Source: Sphingomonas sp. ID1715
GTDB lineage: Bacteria > Pseudomonadota > Alphaproteobacteria > Sphingomonadales > Sphingomonadaceae
DNA length: 64,000 nucleotides
Assembly (NCBI RefSeq): GCF_013044515.1
Contig: NZ_JABEPR010000003.1
Location: forward strand, 372,001-436,000
Direction: 5' to 3'
Below, piece after piece: positions 23,998-33,141 of this stretch (its first letter is position 1; the number at the start of each line of letters is the position of its first letter). The notes under the pieces were generated by a model. The model saw nothing but the letters and a program-made list of their open reading frames with translations, was not told where the DNA came from and ran no database searches. Both the position numbers and the translations under genes were made by a program.

Positions 23998-25218
23998 CTA
24001 TTTGCGGCGGGCAGCGAGGATCAGCACGGCGATCTCGTCGTTCCGCGGGTTGATGAAGTCCAGCCGCACGCGCCCGTCGTCGAGCAGGCTGACGGTCGCC
24101 GGGACCGAGCTGTCGGTGAGCGCCCAGCCGGCGGGAAGCACCACGGCATTCATCGGCCGTCCGAACGAGCGATCCCAGATCAGCGTGTCGCCCTCGCGCC
24201 GGTAGCGCTCCGGATCGGTATAGGTCTCTGAGATGCGCAGGCGGCGGGTCTCGCCCGCCGCTGGGGCCTTGAAGTGGAACAGCACGGCTTCGGTGTTGGC
24301 GTCGGCATCGCGGGCATCGCCGCCTGCCTTCGCGATCGCCGCCGCTCCCTTCAGCGTTTCCGCGCGCAGCTGCTCGCCAGTGTCGAGATCGCGTGCCGAA
24401 GGGTTCGACACCCGGCTGCCGGCGCGCACGACGTTCGTGTACACGCCGACTCCCGGCCGGCTCTCGGTATAGTCATGGGTCAGGTCGAAGCTGTGCGTAT
24501 CGGGATCGCGCAGATAATAGACGATCTCACGGCTTTGGGTCGCGCGTTCCTGCAAGCGCCCGGCGAGCCCTTCCTGCACCGGCGGAGCCAGCCTCGCTGG
24601 CCGCGCCTTGACGATCAGCGGCGCGGCCGCCGGACTGGTGTTCCAGAAACTCAGCTTGATGCGCCCGTCCGCCTCCTGCAGCACTTGCGAGGGATAATTG
24701 ACCGAGATCGGTTCATAGCCGCGCGGCAGCACCACGGCGTTGCGCTTGATCCCGAGCGACCGGTCGAAAACGATCGTGTCGCCATCCATCCGATAGCTGT
24801 TCGGGTCGGTATAGGTCTTGTCGATCAGGATGCGCGCCTCGCCGTCCTGAGGGACCGGGCGCGCGAGCGTCACCCGGATATATTGCCCGTCGGCCCCGGC
24901 GTTCGGGACACCAGCTTGCCGCGCCACGTCGCCGCCGACGATATCGAAGCGCAGCGGCTTGCCCGTCGATCGGTCGATCACCCGCTCGTCCGTCGCGATG
25001 CTGCCCTTGCGGATCGGATTGAAGTAATGGCGGGCGCCGGCCGTCGTCGCGCTCACTTCATAGAGGATGCGGAACTGCCCTGAGCCCGGCGCGAGCAGTT
25101 CGTACCGGCTATAGGCGTCGCTCTCGGTCTGCCGAGGAGGTGCGGCAGCGCCGGTCAGGGCTGCCCAGAGCAGCAGGGGCAGGAAATGAACAGTGCGGAG
25201 AGCGGAAGCTGCGGTCAT
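23998..25218 (-). CDS. Secreted protein with internal duplication
   Basis: This 406-residue protein has a signal peptide (cleavage about residue 24-26, ALTGAAA). It contains two related ~150-residue halves: each ends with a Y-T-D-P-x-x-Y-R-x-(D/E)-G-D-T-x-x-x-D-R-S-x-G segment followed by RNAVVLPRGYEP in the first half and MNAVVLPAGWAL in the second. The halves carry predicted beta-strands only. I do not recognise a named family. It converges with the small membrane protein gene. Confidence 0.6.
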   Translation of the reverse strand: MTAASALRTVHFLPLLLWAALTGAAAPPRQTESDAYSRYELLAPGSGQFRILYEVSATTAGARHYFNPIRKGSIATDERVIDRSTGKPLRFDIVGGDVARQAGVPNAGADGQYIRVTLARPVPQDGEARILIDKTYTDPNSYRMDGDTIVFDRSLGIKRNAVVLPRGYEPISVNYPSQVLQEADGRIKLSFWNTSPAAAPLIVKARPARLAPPVQEGLAGRLQERATQSREIVYYLRDPDTHSFDLTHDYTESRPGVGVYTNVVRAGSRVSNPSARDLDTGEQLRAETLKGAAAIAKAGGDARDADANTEAVLFHFKAPAAGETRRLRISETYTDPERYRREGDTLIWDRSFGRPMNAVVLPAGWALTDSSVPATVSLLDDGRVRLDFINPRNDEIAVLILAARRK

Positions 25219-25303
25219 TGCCTGATTATTCAGGCGTGACCGCGAAAGTCCATCGTCGTTCCAGCCCCTCGACTTCGCTCGGGTCGAGCGCCACTGTGCG
25301 CCC

Positions 25304-25888
25304 ATGATCCTGTGGCGCGACTTGCCGGACCGGCGTTACGACGTGATCCTCGCCGATCCGCCCTGGTCCTATTACGGCCAGCAGAACAAATGGGGCGCCG
25401 CGGCAAAATTCTACGCGACTGCGCCGGACGAGGCGATCGTGTCCCTGCCGGTGCCGGACCTGCTTTCCGATCGCGGCGTGCTCTTCCTCTGGGCGACGTC
25501 CCCGCGGCTTGATGTCGCGATGGCGTGCCTGGCGGCGTGGCAGCTGCACTTTCGCGGCGTCGCGTTCGTCTGGGTCAAGGCGCGCAAGGATGGCGGACCG
25601 ATCGGCGCGCAGGGCGTGCGCCCGTCGATCGTCAAGCCGACCGCCGAATATGTGCTCGCCGCCAGCCGCATCGCCAAGGGGCGGCCGATGCCGCTCGGCG
25701 ACGAAGGCGTGCCGAACGTGATCCTCGCCCCCAAGCGCGCCCACTCGCAAAAGCCGGAGCAAGTGCGCGACGCGATCGACCGGCTTTACCCCGCCGCGTC
25801 GAAACTCGAACTCTTCGCCCGCAGCGAGCGCCCCGGCTGGGACGCCTGGGGCAACGAAGTCGGCAAGCTCGACCGCGCGGCGGAGTAA
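25304..25888 (+). CDS. Second MT-A70 family adenine methyltransferase (solitary)
   Basis: This 194-residue protein has DPPW at residues 18-21 (VILADPPWSYYG) and the MT-A70 motif order, with FVWVKARKDGG, and a C-terminal RPGWDAWGNE that matches the RRGWTVWGNQ of the other copy. It shares motif spacing with the enzyme at 11716 but is clearly a different gene. No endonuclease gene is adjacent, so an orphan m6A methylase role (regulation or protection) is possible. The start ATG has a weak ribosome-binding site. The divergent duplicated-domain gene starts 86 bp away. Confidence 0.83.
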   Translation: MILWRDLPDRRYDVILADPPWSYYGQQNKWGAAAKFYATAPDEAIVSLPVPDLLSDRGVLFLWATSPRLDVAMACLAAWQLHFRGVAFVWVKARKDGGPIGAQGVRPSIVKPTAEYVLAASRIAKGRPMPLGDEGVPNVILAPKRAHSQKPEQVRDAIDRLYPAASKLELFARSERPGWDAWGNEVGKLDRAAE

Positions 25889-25891
25889 GGC

Positions 25892-27034
25892 TCAGGCGGT
25901 TTGCACGGAAGAAGCGCGCCGCCGCAGCGTCACCCCCACCGAGGCGAAGCCTGCAATCAACAACGCCCAGCTAGCCGGCTCCGGCACCGCCAGCGGGTTG
26001 AGCAGCACGTCGACCCGCATACCGCCCTTTAGACCCCAGGCGATGATCTGGCCGCGATCATTGATGTCGAAGGCATTCTGAAAGGCGATGTCGGGCCGAT
26101 CCGTCAGGGTGTTGAGATCGAGGACCGTGCCGCCGCCGAGCCACACCCACGCGGTTCTCCGCTCGATGAAGCTACCGTCGGGAAATCCTTTTAGATCATT
26201 GGCCGATCCGACCACGTCTCCGGCCCCGTTGAGGCCGCTTGCGATGACGCCAAGGTAATCCTCAAACGCGGCGCGCCGGATCAGACGATTGTCGGTCCCC
26301 CACACAGCGACTTCGGTTCGGTCGAAGAAGTCATCGTCGGCATAGCCGACCACGCCTGCGATCTGCCCCGCATCGTTGATGTCAACGGCAGTGACGTACA
26401 CGCTTGTGGGATTGCTTCCGTCTACCTTCTCGAGCGGAAGGATGGCACCGTCGGCCGTCCAGCGGAACGCGGTGTCGATGTCGGCCAACACGGCATCGCC
26501 AGCGGCGTTCACGGCACGCGCGTCGCGGATGAAGCCGTCGCTGTTCACTTCCATGCCGGTCGCCGCCGACCAGCGAAAGGCGACGTTGCGACGGCTGTTG
26601 CCATTAGGCACCTGAAACGTGCCGACAACCACACCGCTGTCGTTCACGTCATTGCTGGCTGCGGCGCTACCATTCGCCGGCAGTGCGATAGTCGTGAGCG
26701 TGCCACCCGGCGGGATGATGAAGGGCAGGCTGGTGGCGCCGGTGCTGCCGCTGCGCGCCTGGCCGGCAATGGTGCCGTTGTTCGAAATGCTGCCGGCGGT
26801 CGACCGTGTGCCGCCCAGCCCGCCGAGCGCGCGATAGTCGCCCGCACTGGACCGATAATAGGCTTGGTAAGCATCGCCCTCGTCGCTGCCTCCGACAATC
26901 TCGCCAGCGTTGTTGAGCCCGAACGCCTGCATGTTCAGGCCCTCGGGCGTGGTGAGGACGGTCGCCGTGTAGCGCACCGCCGCGTCCGCCGGCAGGGCAA
27001 ACGCCGCCAGCGCAAGGCCAAACCAAAGCTTCAC
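25892..27034 (-). CDS. HAF-repeat protein with PEPxxWA-CTERM signal
   Basis: This 380-residue exported protein has a signal peptide (LPADA, about residue 18). It then shows repeated units of the form (D/G)-x-N-x-x-G-x-(I/V)-(V/A)-G: examples are GLNNAGEIVGGS, DVNDSGVVVGTF, DINDAGQIAGVV and GLNGAGDVVGSA. These are the so-called HAF repeats of secreted beta-rich proteins. The C-terminus is PEPASWALLIAGF, a hydrophobic stretch and RRR, an exosortase sorting signal. The start codon is GTG with GGGGGG upstream. Confidence 0.85.
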   Translation of the reverse strand: MKLWFGLALAAFALPADAAVRYTATVLTTPEGLNMQAFGLNNAGEIVGGSDEGDAYQAYYRSSAGDYRALGGLGGTRSTAGSISNNGTIAGQARSGSTGATSLPFIIPPGGTLTTIALPANGSAAASNDVNDSGVVVGTFQVPNGNSRRNVAFRWSAATGMEVNSDGFIRDARAVNAAGDAVLADIDTAFRWTADGAILPLEKVDGSNPTSVYVTAVDINDAGQIAGVVGYADDDFFDRTEVAVWGTDNRLIRRAAFEDYLGVIASGLNGAGDVVGSANDLKGFPDGSFIERRTAWVWLGGGTVLDLNTLTDRPDIAFQNAFDINDRGQIIAWGLKGGMRVDVLLNPLAVPEPASWALLIAGFASVGVTLRRRASSVQTA

Positions 27035-27136
27035 TTGTGCAACCCCCCTGTTCTTTGCTCGCGACGCTAGCCAGCTTCACAGGCGTTCACAACAGGTTAG
27101 GCATTGGGCGCTGTACCGAAACGGGGCAGCGACCGA

Positions 27137-27979
27137 CTAGGCGGCCTGATCCATACCGCCTAGGAACCCGCCTTTCGGGGCGGCGGTGATCCTCGCCCAA
27201 AGGGCGGCCATGTCGGGCGCCTCGACGCCGAAGCGTTCGCGGGCGACGCGGGCATAGGCGGCGGGGTCGGCGATCTCGCGCTCGCGCTTGCCGTTCGCGT
27301 CGATGATCGTGTGCACGCGGCCGACCACCACTTCCGTCGCCTCGGCGAAATGGCGTTGCAGGATGGCGTGGCGGACGAAGGGCGAGTTGCCGTCGGTCTG
27401 CAGAAACCCGCAGCGATCCTCCAGCAGCTCCGGATCGGTCACGTCGAGGTTGAAGTCCATCGATGGCGGCGGGGCGTCGGGATGGTTGCGGAATCGCCAC
27501 CAGCCGCCGTCCAGCCGCTCGAAGGCGAAGCGGCGCCAGCCATGCTCGATCGGGCTCTCGACAACCGGCACGGGGGACATCAGCCCCATGGAAGGATCGG
27601 CGACATAGGGCTGGTCCAGTTCGACCACCGGCACCAGGTGATTGCCGATCGTCATGTCACCGGCCGCCTCGCGCATCACCGCGCCGGCCAGATGCCGCAC
27701 GGTGAAGCCGATGCCCGCCAGCATCCAGGCGAACAGCCCGTTATATTCGTAGCACCAGCCACCCCGCGCGCGCCCGACGAGCTTGGCAAAGGCAGCGATG
27801 GGATCGCGCGTGACCGGCACGCCCAGTTGCACGTCGAAATTCTCGTACGGCATCGCCTCGGCGTGCAGCCGATTGAGTGCGGCGAGGGTCACGAAGTCGG
27901 CGCGGACCGGGCCGGAATAGCCGATCCGGCCCAAATAGGCGGAGATTTCGCTTTCGGTGGGCAGTCGAGGATCGGTCAT
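27137..27979 (-). CDS. nat: Arylamine N-acetyltransferase
   Basis: A 280-residue acetyltransferase that moves an acetyl group from acetyl-CoA to arylamines or hydrazines, or in secondary metabolism releases chain intermediates. The catalytic triad is readable as Cys76 (RGGWCYEYN), His114 (IGNHLVPVV) and Asp128 (YVADPSMG), with the family's ENF motif (YENFD, about residues 45-49) before it. The ATG at 27979 gives the standard N-terminus; the 18 upstream codons are unlikely. No biosynthetic cluster surrounds it. Confidence 0.92.
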   Translation of the reverse strand: MTDPRLPTESEISAYLGRIGYSGPVRADFVTLAALNRLHAEAMPYENFDVQLGVPVTRDPIAAFAKLVGRARGGWCYEYNGLFAWMLAGIGFTVRHLAGAVMREAAGDMTIGNHLVPVVELDQPYVADPSMGLMSPVPVVESPIEHGWRRFAFERLDGGWWRFRNHPDAPPPSMDFNLDVTDPELLEDRCGFLQTDGNSPFVRHAILQRHFAEATEVVVGRVHTIIDANGKREREIADPAAYARVARERFGVEAPDMAALWARITAAPKGGFLGGMDQAA

Positions 27980-28056
27980 AATGCCCAAGGGAGTGCCGCC
28001 GGTCGCGCGCCATGGCGAGCGGCGCGCGACCAAGCCTCACCCTGTCGAGACGGAGG

Positions 28057-29889
28057 CTATGCCTTGCGCCGGGCGGCGATCCATTCGTCCACCTGCCGCT
28101 CCATGATCGACAGCGGCAGCGAGCCCGAGCCGATCAGCAGGTCGTGAAAGCCCTTGATGTCGAACTTCGGGCCAAGCTCGCGCTCCGCCTTGCGCCGCAT
28201 CTCCATGATCTTGAGCATGCCGATCTTGTAGCCGGTCGCCTGGCCGGGCAGCGTGATGTAGCGGCGCACTTCGGAACGGCCCTGGTCGGGCGAGGCGCGC
28301 CCGGTGTTGACCATGTAGTCGACGGCCTGGTCCTCGGTCCAACCCTTGGCGTGGATGCCGGTGTCGACGACCAGCCGCGCGGCGCGGAACAGCTCCGCCT
28401 CCAGCCGCATGAAGTCGCTGGCGACATCGGGATAGGCGCCCATTTCCTTGCACAAGGCCTCGGCATAGAGCGCCCAGCCTTCGCCGAACGCGACATAGCG
28501 CGCCGACTGGCGGAACTTCGGCCCGACGCTCTGCCGAACCTGGATGTCGCCCTGCATGACATGGCCCGGCACGCCTTCGTGGCACATCAGGTCCACGGTC
28601 GCGTCGGGGGACGGGTCGCTGGTGACGCCCAGCAGGTGGACATAGACGCGGCCCGGCCGCGAACCGTCGGGGCTGGGCGCCGCGGCGTGGGCGGCGCCGC
28701 CGGCGACTTCGCTGAACGAGGGCTCGCGCACCACTTCCATCCGGTGCTGCGGCAGCTGGTTGAAATATTTGGGCAGCAGCGTGCGGTTGCGCGCGATCGC
28801 CGCATTGGCGTTGCGCAGATATTCGGCGCGCAGTTCGTCCGTCCAGGGCACGGGGGGATTGCGACGCTCGCGATCCGCATAATAGGCGATGCGGTCCTTG
28901 AACCCGGCCTGCCTGGCGAGCGCATCCTGCTCGGCCTCGATCCGCGCCACCTCCTTCAGGCCGATCTGGTGGATCTGTTCGGCCGTCAGGTCGGTGGTGG
29001 TGTTGAGCTTGAGCGCGGCGGCATAATAGTCCGCGCCGCCCTTCAGCGACACGGCGCCCACCCGGCCGCTCGGCGCTGCGGCGAGATCGCCCTCCGCCCA
29101 GGCGATCACGCGCTGATAGGCGGGCTTGAGCGTCAGCAGCGCGGCGCGCGTATCGGCGAGCAGTGACTGCGCCTCGGCTTCGGTCACCTTGCCGCCGGAC
29201 TGAAGCTTCGCGACCTTTGCCTGCGCGTCGGCCCAGAGCGGGGAGGGCGCGCCTTCGTCGAACGGCGCGCCGGTCGTGATCGCCTTGCTGCCGGCGATCA
29301 CCCGTTCGATCTGGAACCTCGGCGCACGCACGCCGGCCGCGTCGGAGGTGCGGCTCTGCGCGATGGCCTCGTCGAGCACCGCTGGGATCGCCCGCACGCG
29401 CGCGGCATAGGCGCGCATGTCGTTCGCGTCCTGAACCGTGTGCGTGTTGATCAGGAAATCGGGCAGCCGCGCATGCGCCGAATAGAGGAAGGAATAGAAG
29501 GGCGGCGCATATTGCCGATAGCGGTAGGAAAGTTCGGCCCGGTCCAGTTCCAGGGCCCAGATGTCGTAATTGGTCTGCGCGGCTGGTGACAACTTCGCGC
29601 GGTCGAACTGCGCCTTCATCCGGGCGACGCTCGCCCGGCGCCATTCCAGCCGGCGCAGCGCCGCGGCGTCGCTGATGTCGTCGAGCCTGTCGCGCCCCTC
29701 CTTAAGCCCCAGCTGCGTCGCCAGTTGCGGCCGCTCGCGCAGCTCTTCGGCGAATTGCTGGTCGAGAAAGGCGTAGAGGCGGGCGTCCTCGGCGGCGGCC
29801 GGAGCGGCTGGTGCCGGCGCTTGCGCGGACAGGCTGAAGGGAGCGGCAAGCGACAGGGCAACGGCGCAGAGCAAGCTGGATTTCGGCAT
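28057..29889 (-). CDS. DUF885 family secreted peptidase-like protein
   Basis: A 610-residue protein with a signal peptide (about residues 1-22, FSLSAQA). It has the DUF885 zinc-peptidase-like signature HEGVPGH and the downstream YVAFGEGWALYAE segment, which supplies a further glutamate. It resembles M3-like metallopeptidases in the arrangement of helices. Known relatives are called dipeptidyl carboxypeptidase-like; substrate unknown. AGAGGAAAA precedes the ATG. Confidence 0.87.
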   Translation of the reverse strand: MPKSSLLCAVALSLAAPFSLSAQAPAPAAPAAAEDARLYAFLDQQFAEELRERPQLATQLGLKEGRDRLDDISDAAALRRLEWRRASVARMKAQFDRAKLSPAAQTNYDIWALELDRAELSYRYRQYAPPFYSFLYSAHARLPDFLINTHTVQDANDMRAYAARVRAIPAVLDEAIAQSRTSDAAGVRAPRFQIERVIAGSKAITTGAPFDEGAPSPLWADAQAKVAKLQSGGKVTEAEAQSLLADTRAALLTLKPAYQRVIAWAEGDLAAAPSGRVGAVSLKGGADYYAAALKLNTTTDLTAEQIHQIGLKEVARIEAEQDALARQAGFKDRIAYYADRERRNPPVPWTDELRAEYLRNANAAIARNRTLLPKYFNQLPQHRMEVVREPSFSEVAGGAAHAAAPSPDGSRPGRVYVHLLGVTSDPSPDATVDLMCHEGVPGHVMQGDIQVRQSVGPKFRQSARYVAFGEGWALYAEALCKEMGAYPDVASDFMRLEAELFRAARLVVDTGIHAKGWTEDQAVDYMVNTGRASPDQGRSEVRRYITLPGQATGYKIGMLKIMEMRRKAERELGPKFDIKGFHDLLIGSGSLPLSIMERQVDEWIAARRKA

Positions 29890-29963
29890 GGATTTTCCTC
29901 TCTCGCCCGGCTCTTAGCCGGCCCGGCGAGCAGGTAAAGCCGGGTTTTGGACCCTGCCGGGCT

Positions 29964-30761
29964 TCAGTGCATCTGCGCGCGGACCTTCTGACCGATGCCG
30001 TGGACCGGCACCTGGTGCAGGGTGCGGAAGCGCGCCTCGATCAGGCTGAACAGGCCGAAGGCGAGCAGGCCGATCGCGACGAGGACATCCCAGGGGTTGG
30101 TCAGCCAGGCCAGCGCCTCGGCCATGCCGCCCGCTTCGCTCGCCTTTTCGTCAAGGCCGGCGCGGACCAGGAAGAAGCCGCTGATCAGGAACACGAGACC
30201 GCGCGCCGCATAGCCTGCCCGGCCGGTCCAGCGGACCCAGTCCTGCCGCGCAACCTGTGGTTCGAGATGGTCGAGGAAGCTGCCCTTCCGCGCGCGATAG
30301 AGCTGGAACAGTCCGACGCCCAGCAGCACCAAGCCGCCAAGGACCAGCAGCACGCCGCCGCCGGGCAGCTGGAGCGCGGATTGCGCGCCCTGCTCCGCCC
30401 CGCTGCCGCCCTGGTCCGCGGTGCCCTGCATCAGCCTGATCGCCTGCCAGGCAAGGAACAGATGGACGATGCCGCTCGCACCCGCGCCGAGCCGCTCGCG
30501 CAGGCCCTTCCCGTCGCTGCCGTGCCGCTCGATGTCGAACGCCGCGTCCGACAGGCGCCAGATGCCGTAAGCGACGAAGCCTGCCGCCATCAGGCCGAGC
30601 AGGATGCGCCCGCCGCCTTCGCCCAGGGTCTGCAGCGCGCCGCTCGGGTCCTCGGCGCGACCGGTGGTCAGCACGAGCAGGGCGATAACGATGTAGAGCA
30701 GCCCGCGGGCGGCAAAGCCCAGGCGGGTGAGCGTCGTCAGGCGAGCGGCGATGTCGGCCAT
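29964..30761 (-). CDS. DUF1206 membrane protein
   Basis: A 265-residue inner-membrane protein with six hydrophobic helices arranged as three repeats of a two-helix unit. Each unit starts with a G-(F/Y)-A-A-R-G-(L/V) motif (LGFAARGLLYIVIAL; AGYAARGLVFLISGF; the middle copy is degenerate). This is the DUF1206 family, function unknown. AGGAGG precedes the ATG. Confidence 0.86.
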   Translation of the reverse strand: MADIAARLTTLTRLGFAARGLLYIVIALLVLTTGRAEDPSGALQTLGEGGGRILLGLMAAGFVAYGIWRLSDAAFDIERHGSDGKGLRERLGAGASGIVHLFLAWQAIRLMQGTADQGGSGAEQGAQSALQLPGGGVLLVLGGLVLLGVGLFQLYRARKGSFLDHLEPQVARQDWVRWTGRAGYAARGLVFLISGFFLVRAGLDEKASEAGGMAEALAWLTNPWDVLVAIGLLAFGLFSLIEARFRTLHQVPVHGIGQKVRAQMH

Positions 30762-30837
30762 GATGTTCCTCCTGGCCGGTAGAGCGCGCGCGACGAGAGT
30801 TTCGTTCCCGTGATGACACAGGCAGCCTTGGTGGGCA

Positions 30838-32217
30838 TCAATCCTCGACGAAGCTGAAGGCGCTCAGGCCCCGCTCGCGGTCGTTGAAGAGGAGCGCGCG
30901 GCCTGCCGGCGGTGCGCTGCGTTGCGGGCATTGCGGCCGCGTGCAGGCGCGGCAGCCAAGGCCGATCGGCGTCGCGGCGCCGCTCAGGTCCATGCCGCGG
31001 GCGAGAGCCAGGCTGCCGGCCAGGTCGGCGGCGAGGCCGAGACCGACGACGAACTCGGCGCCGACATCGCCGGCGCGGCGGCCCTGCGGATGGACCGTCC
31101 GCGCGAAGCTGAACCAGCGCGAGCCGTCGGTCAGTTCGACCAGATCGCGCTCGATCCGTCCGGGCCGGTCGAACGCATTGTGCAGTCGCCACAGCGGGCA
31201 GCGCGCGTCGGCCTCCGCCAATGGCGATGCACTCGCCCCGGCATAGCGCTTGCTCGCCTGGCCGGCGCGGTCGATCCGGATCATGAAGAAGGGCAGGCCG
31301 CGCGCGCCGACGCGCTGCAGCGTGGTCAGCCGGTGGGCGACCTGCTCGAACCCCGCGCCGAAGCGCCGCTGTAGCAGCTCGATGTCATAGCCGGTCGCCT
31401 CGCAGGCGCGCAGGAAGCGCGCATAGGGCATCATCAGCGCGGCCGCGAAATAGCCCGTCAGGTGGCGGCGATAGAGCCGCTCCGCCGCCCGCTCGGCAAA
31501 GGCCGCACCCTTGGCGAGCGCGTCGATCTCGGCGCGCGCTTCGATCGCGCCGAGCTGATAGGCGGCCTGAAAGGTGCGCGAGGCCGGGTCGAGCATCTCG
31601 GACAGCTGCAGCTGGCGCGCGTGCAGGTCGAGCCGACGCAGCGTATCCGGCATCACGTCGACCGGCAGGATGCGCAGGGTGAGGCTGTGCTTGACGCGCA
31701 GCCGCTCGGCGATCGCGGCGTAGAGCTCGCCCGCCGACTGGCGCAGTTCGTCGGCGAGCGCTTCGGCGGCAGCATCCAGGTCGGCGAAATGATTGCGCCA
31801 CCGCTCGATCTCCGCGCGCGCAAGCGCGGTCGGATCGCTCGTGTCGGCGGCAATGCCGGGGCCGCCGCCCAATCGGTCATAGGCGCGAGCAAAGGCTTCG
31901 GCACCGCCCGGCGCGCCGGCCAGCCATTCCTCCAGTTCGGCGCGGTCGATCTCCAGATCCTGGAACATGGGATCGTTGAGGCGCCGCCGAATGGCTTCCG
32001 GTCCACCGCCAGGGCTGCCGGCGCTCAGGGTGCGGGGATCGAAATCGTAGAGTTCGGTGAGCTGCACCAGCACCTGCGCCGTCAACGGCCGCTGGTTGCG
32101 CTCGATCAGGTTCAGATAGCTGGCCGAGATGCCGAGCTGCTCCGCCATCGCCGCCTGCGACAGCCCGGCCTGGCGGCGGAGACGCCGCACCTGATGCCCC
32201 GCGATCAGCTTCGCCAT
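30838..32217 (-). CDS. XRE/ScfR-type transcriptional regulator
   Basis: A 459-residue regulator with an N-terminal HTH_3 domain (about residues 8-62: VRRLRRQAGLSQAAMAEQLG, then SASYLNLIERNQ), a central ImmA/IrrE-like region and a C-terminal DUF2083 section ending CRACTRPQCPQR. This is the short-chain-fatty-acid/propionate regulator (ScfR/RamB-like) family. The HExxH of true ImmA/IrrE peptidases is absent: the equivalent region reads AAYQLGAIEARAEID, so no protease activity is expected. A target is not obvious; the neighbours do not include propionate genes. Confidence 0.85.
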   Translation of the reverse strand: MAKLIAGHQVRRLRRQAGLSQAAMAEQLGISASYLNLIERNQRPLTAQVLVQLTELYDFDPRTLSAGSPGGGPEAIRRRLNDPMFQDLEIDRAELEEWLAGAPGGAEAFARAYDRLGGGPGIAADTSDPTALARAEIERWRNHFADLDAAAEALADELRQSAGELYAAIAERLRVKHSLTLRILPVDVMPDTLRRLDLHARQLQLSEMLDPASRTFQAAYQLGAIEARAEIDALAKGAAFAERAAERLYRRHLTGYFAAALMMPYARFLRACEATGYDIELLQRRFGAGFEQVAHRLTTLQRVGARGLPFFMIRIDRAGQASKRYAGASASPLAEADARCPLWRLHNAFDRPGRIERDLVELTDGSRWFSFARTVHPQGRRAGDVGAEFVVGLGLAADLAGSLALARGMDLSGAATPIGLGCRACTRPQCPQRSAPPAGRALLFNDRERGLSAFSFVED

Positions 32218-32280
32218 AGGGGTACGTTAGGGGCGGACCGGCCGGCTGTGAAGAGTTTACAGGCGCACAGCGACTTTGGC

Positions 32281-33141
32281 TTATGGCGCTGGGACGGCCA
32301 TCACTTCGCAGCCACGCCCATAGTCGACGCTGGCGCAGTTGGTAAAATAGATGGTCCGCCCGTCCGGTGACCAGTGCGGCGCCGTCGCCCGCCCTTCCGT
32401 GTTCGCGGTGAGACGGACATTGCCTCCATCCGCGTCCATCACGAAAATTTGGTAGTTGGAGCGGCGATTGCCGGCAAAGGCGATCCGCTTCCCATCCGGA
32501 GACCAGGCCGGCCAGCCCTCCCAGGCCGGATCGTTGGTCAGGTTGCGCAGGTTCGCGCCGTTCGCGTCGGCGACATAGACTTCGGAGTTCAGCTCGCCCG
32601 TGATCTTGCGGAAGGCGATATGCCGTCCGTCCGGGGACATCACCGGATAGGTGTTGATGCCGCCCGCGATCAGCGTCTTGACCGCGCCGCTCGCCACGTC
32701 GACCGAATAGATGGCGGCCTCGTTCTTGGCCGGCGGGCGGAGATCGTCGTCGGTGCAATAGAGGATGCGAGTGCCGTCCGGCGTCCAGCTGGGATGGATC
32801 GCATGCTGGGCCGGTGGCGTAATCGGCCGGCTTCCGCTTCCATCCGGACGCGTGACATGAACGATCTTGCGACCGCCCTCGATGCGAATGAAGGCGATCA
32901 GCCTGCTGTCAGGCGACCAGGCCGGGTCCTCGTGATCGGCGGCGCCATGCGTGATCTGCCGCTCATTGCCGCCGCCAGCGTCCATCGTGAACAGCTGCTC
33001 GCGCCCTTCCACGATCCGGATGAAGACCAATGCGCGGCCGTCGGGCGACGGCACCGCGTCCATGTTGACCGAATAGGTCACCTGATAGGCAAGGCCCGGA
33101 CGCGGCTCCGCGGCGAGCAGTGCCAGCAAGAGGGCGATCAT
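32281..33141 (-). CDS. PD40/TolB-like beta-propeller protein
   Basis: A 286-residue protein with a probable signal peptide (MIALLLALLAAEP) and repeated W-x-P-D-x-x-x-I-A-F units: AWSPDSRLIAFIR, SWTPDGTRILYCT, VMSPDGRHIAFRK, AWSPDGKRIAFAG, HWSPDGRTIYFTN. These are PD40 (WD40-like) blades of TolB-type propellers, probably periplasmic. It overlaps the previous PD40 gene by 4 bp (ATGA), so translation is coupled. Confidence 0.85.
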   Translation of the reverse strand: MIALLLALLAAEPRPGLAYQVTYSVNMDAVPSPDGRALVFIRIVEGREQLFTMDAGGGNERQITHGAADHEDPAWSPDSRLIAFIRIEGGRKIVHVTRPDGSGSRPITPPAQHAIHPSWTPDGTRILYCTDDDLRPPAKNEAAIYSVDVASGAVKTLIAGGINTYPVMSPDGRHIAFRKITGELNSEVYVADANGANLRNLTNDPAWEGWPAWSPDGKRIAFAGNRRSNYQIFVMDADGGNVRLTANTEGRATAPHWSPDGRTIYFTNCASVDYGRGCEVMAVPAP

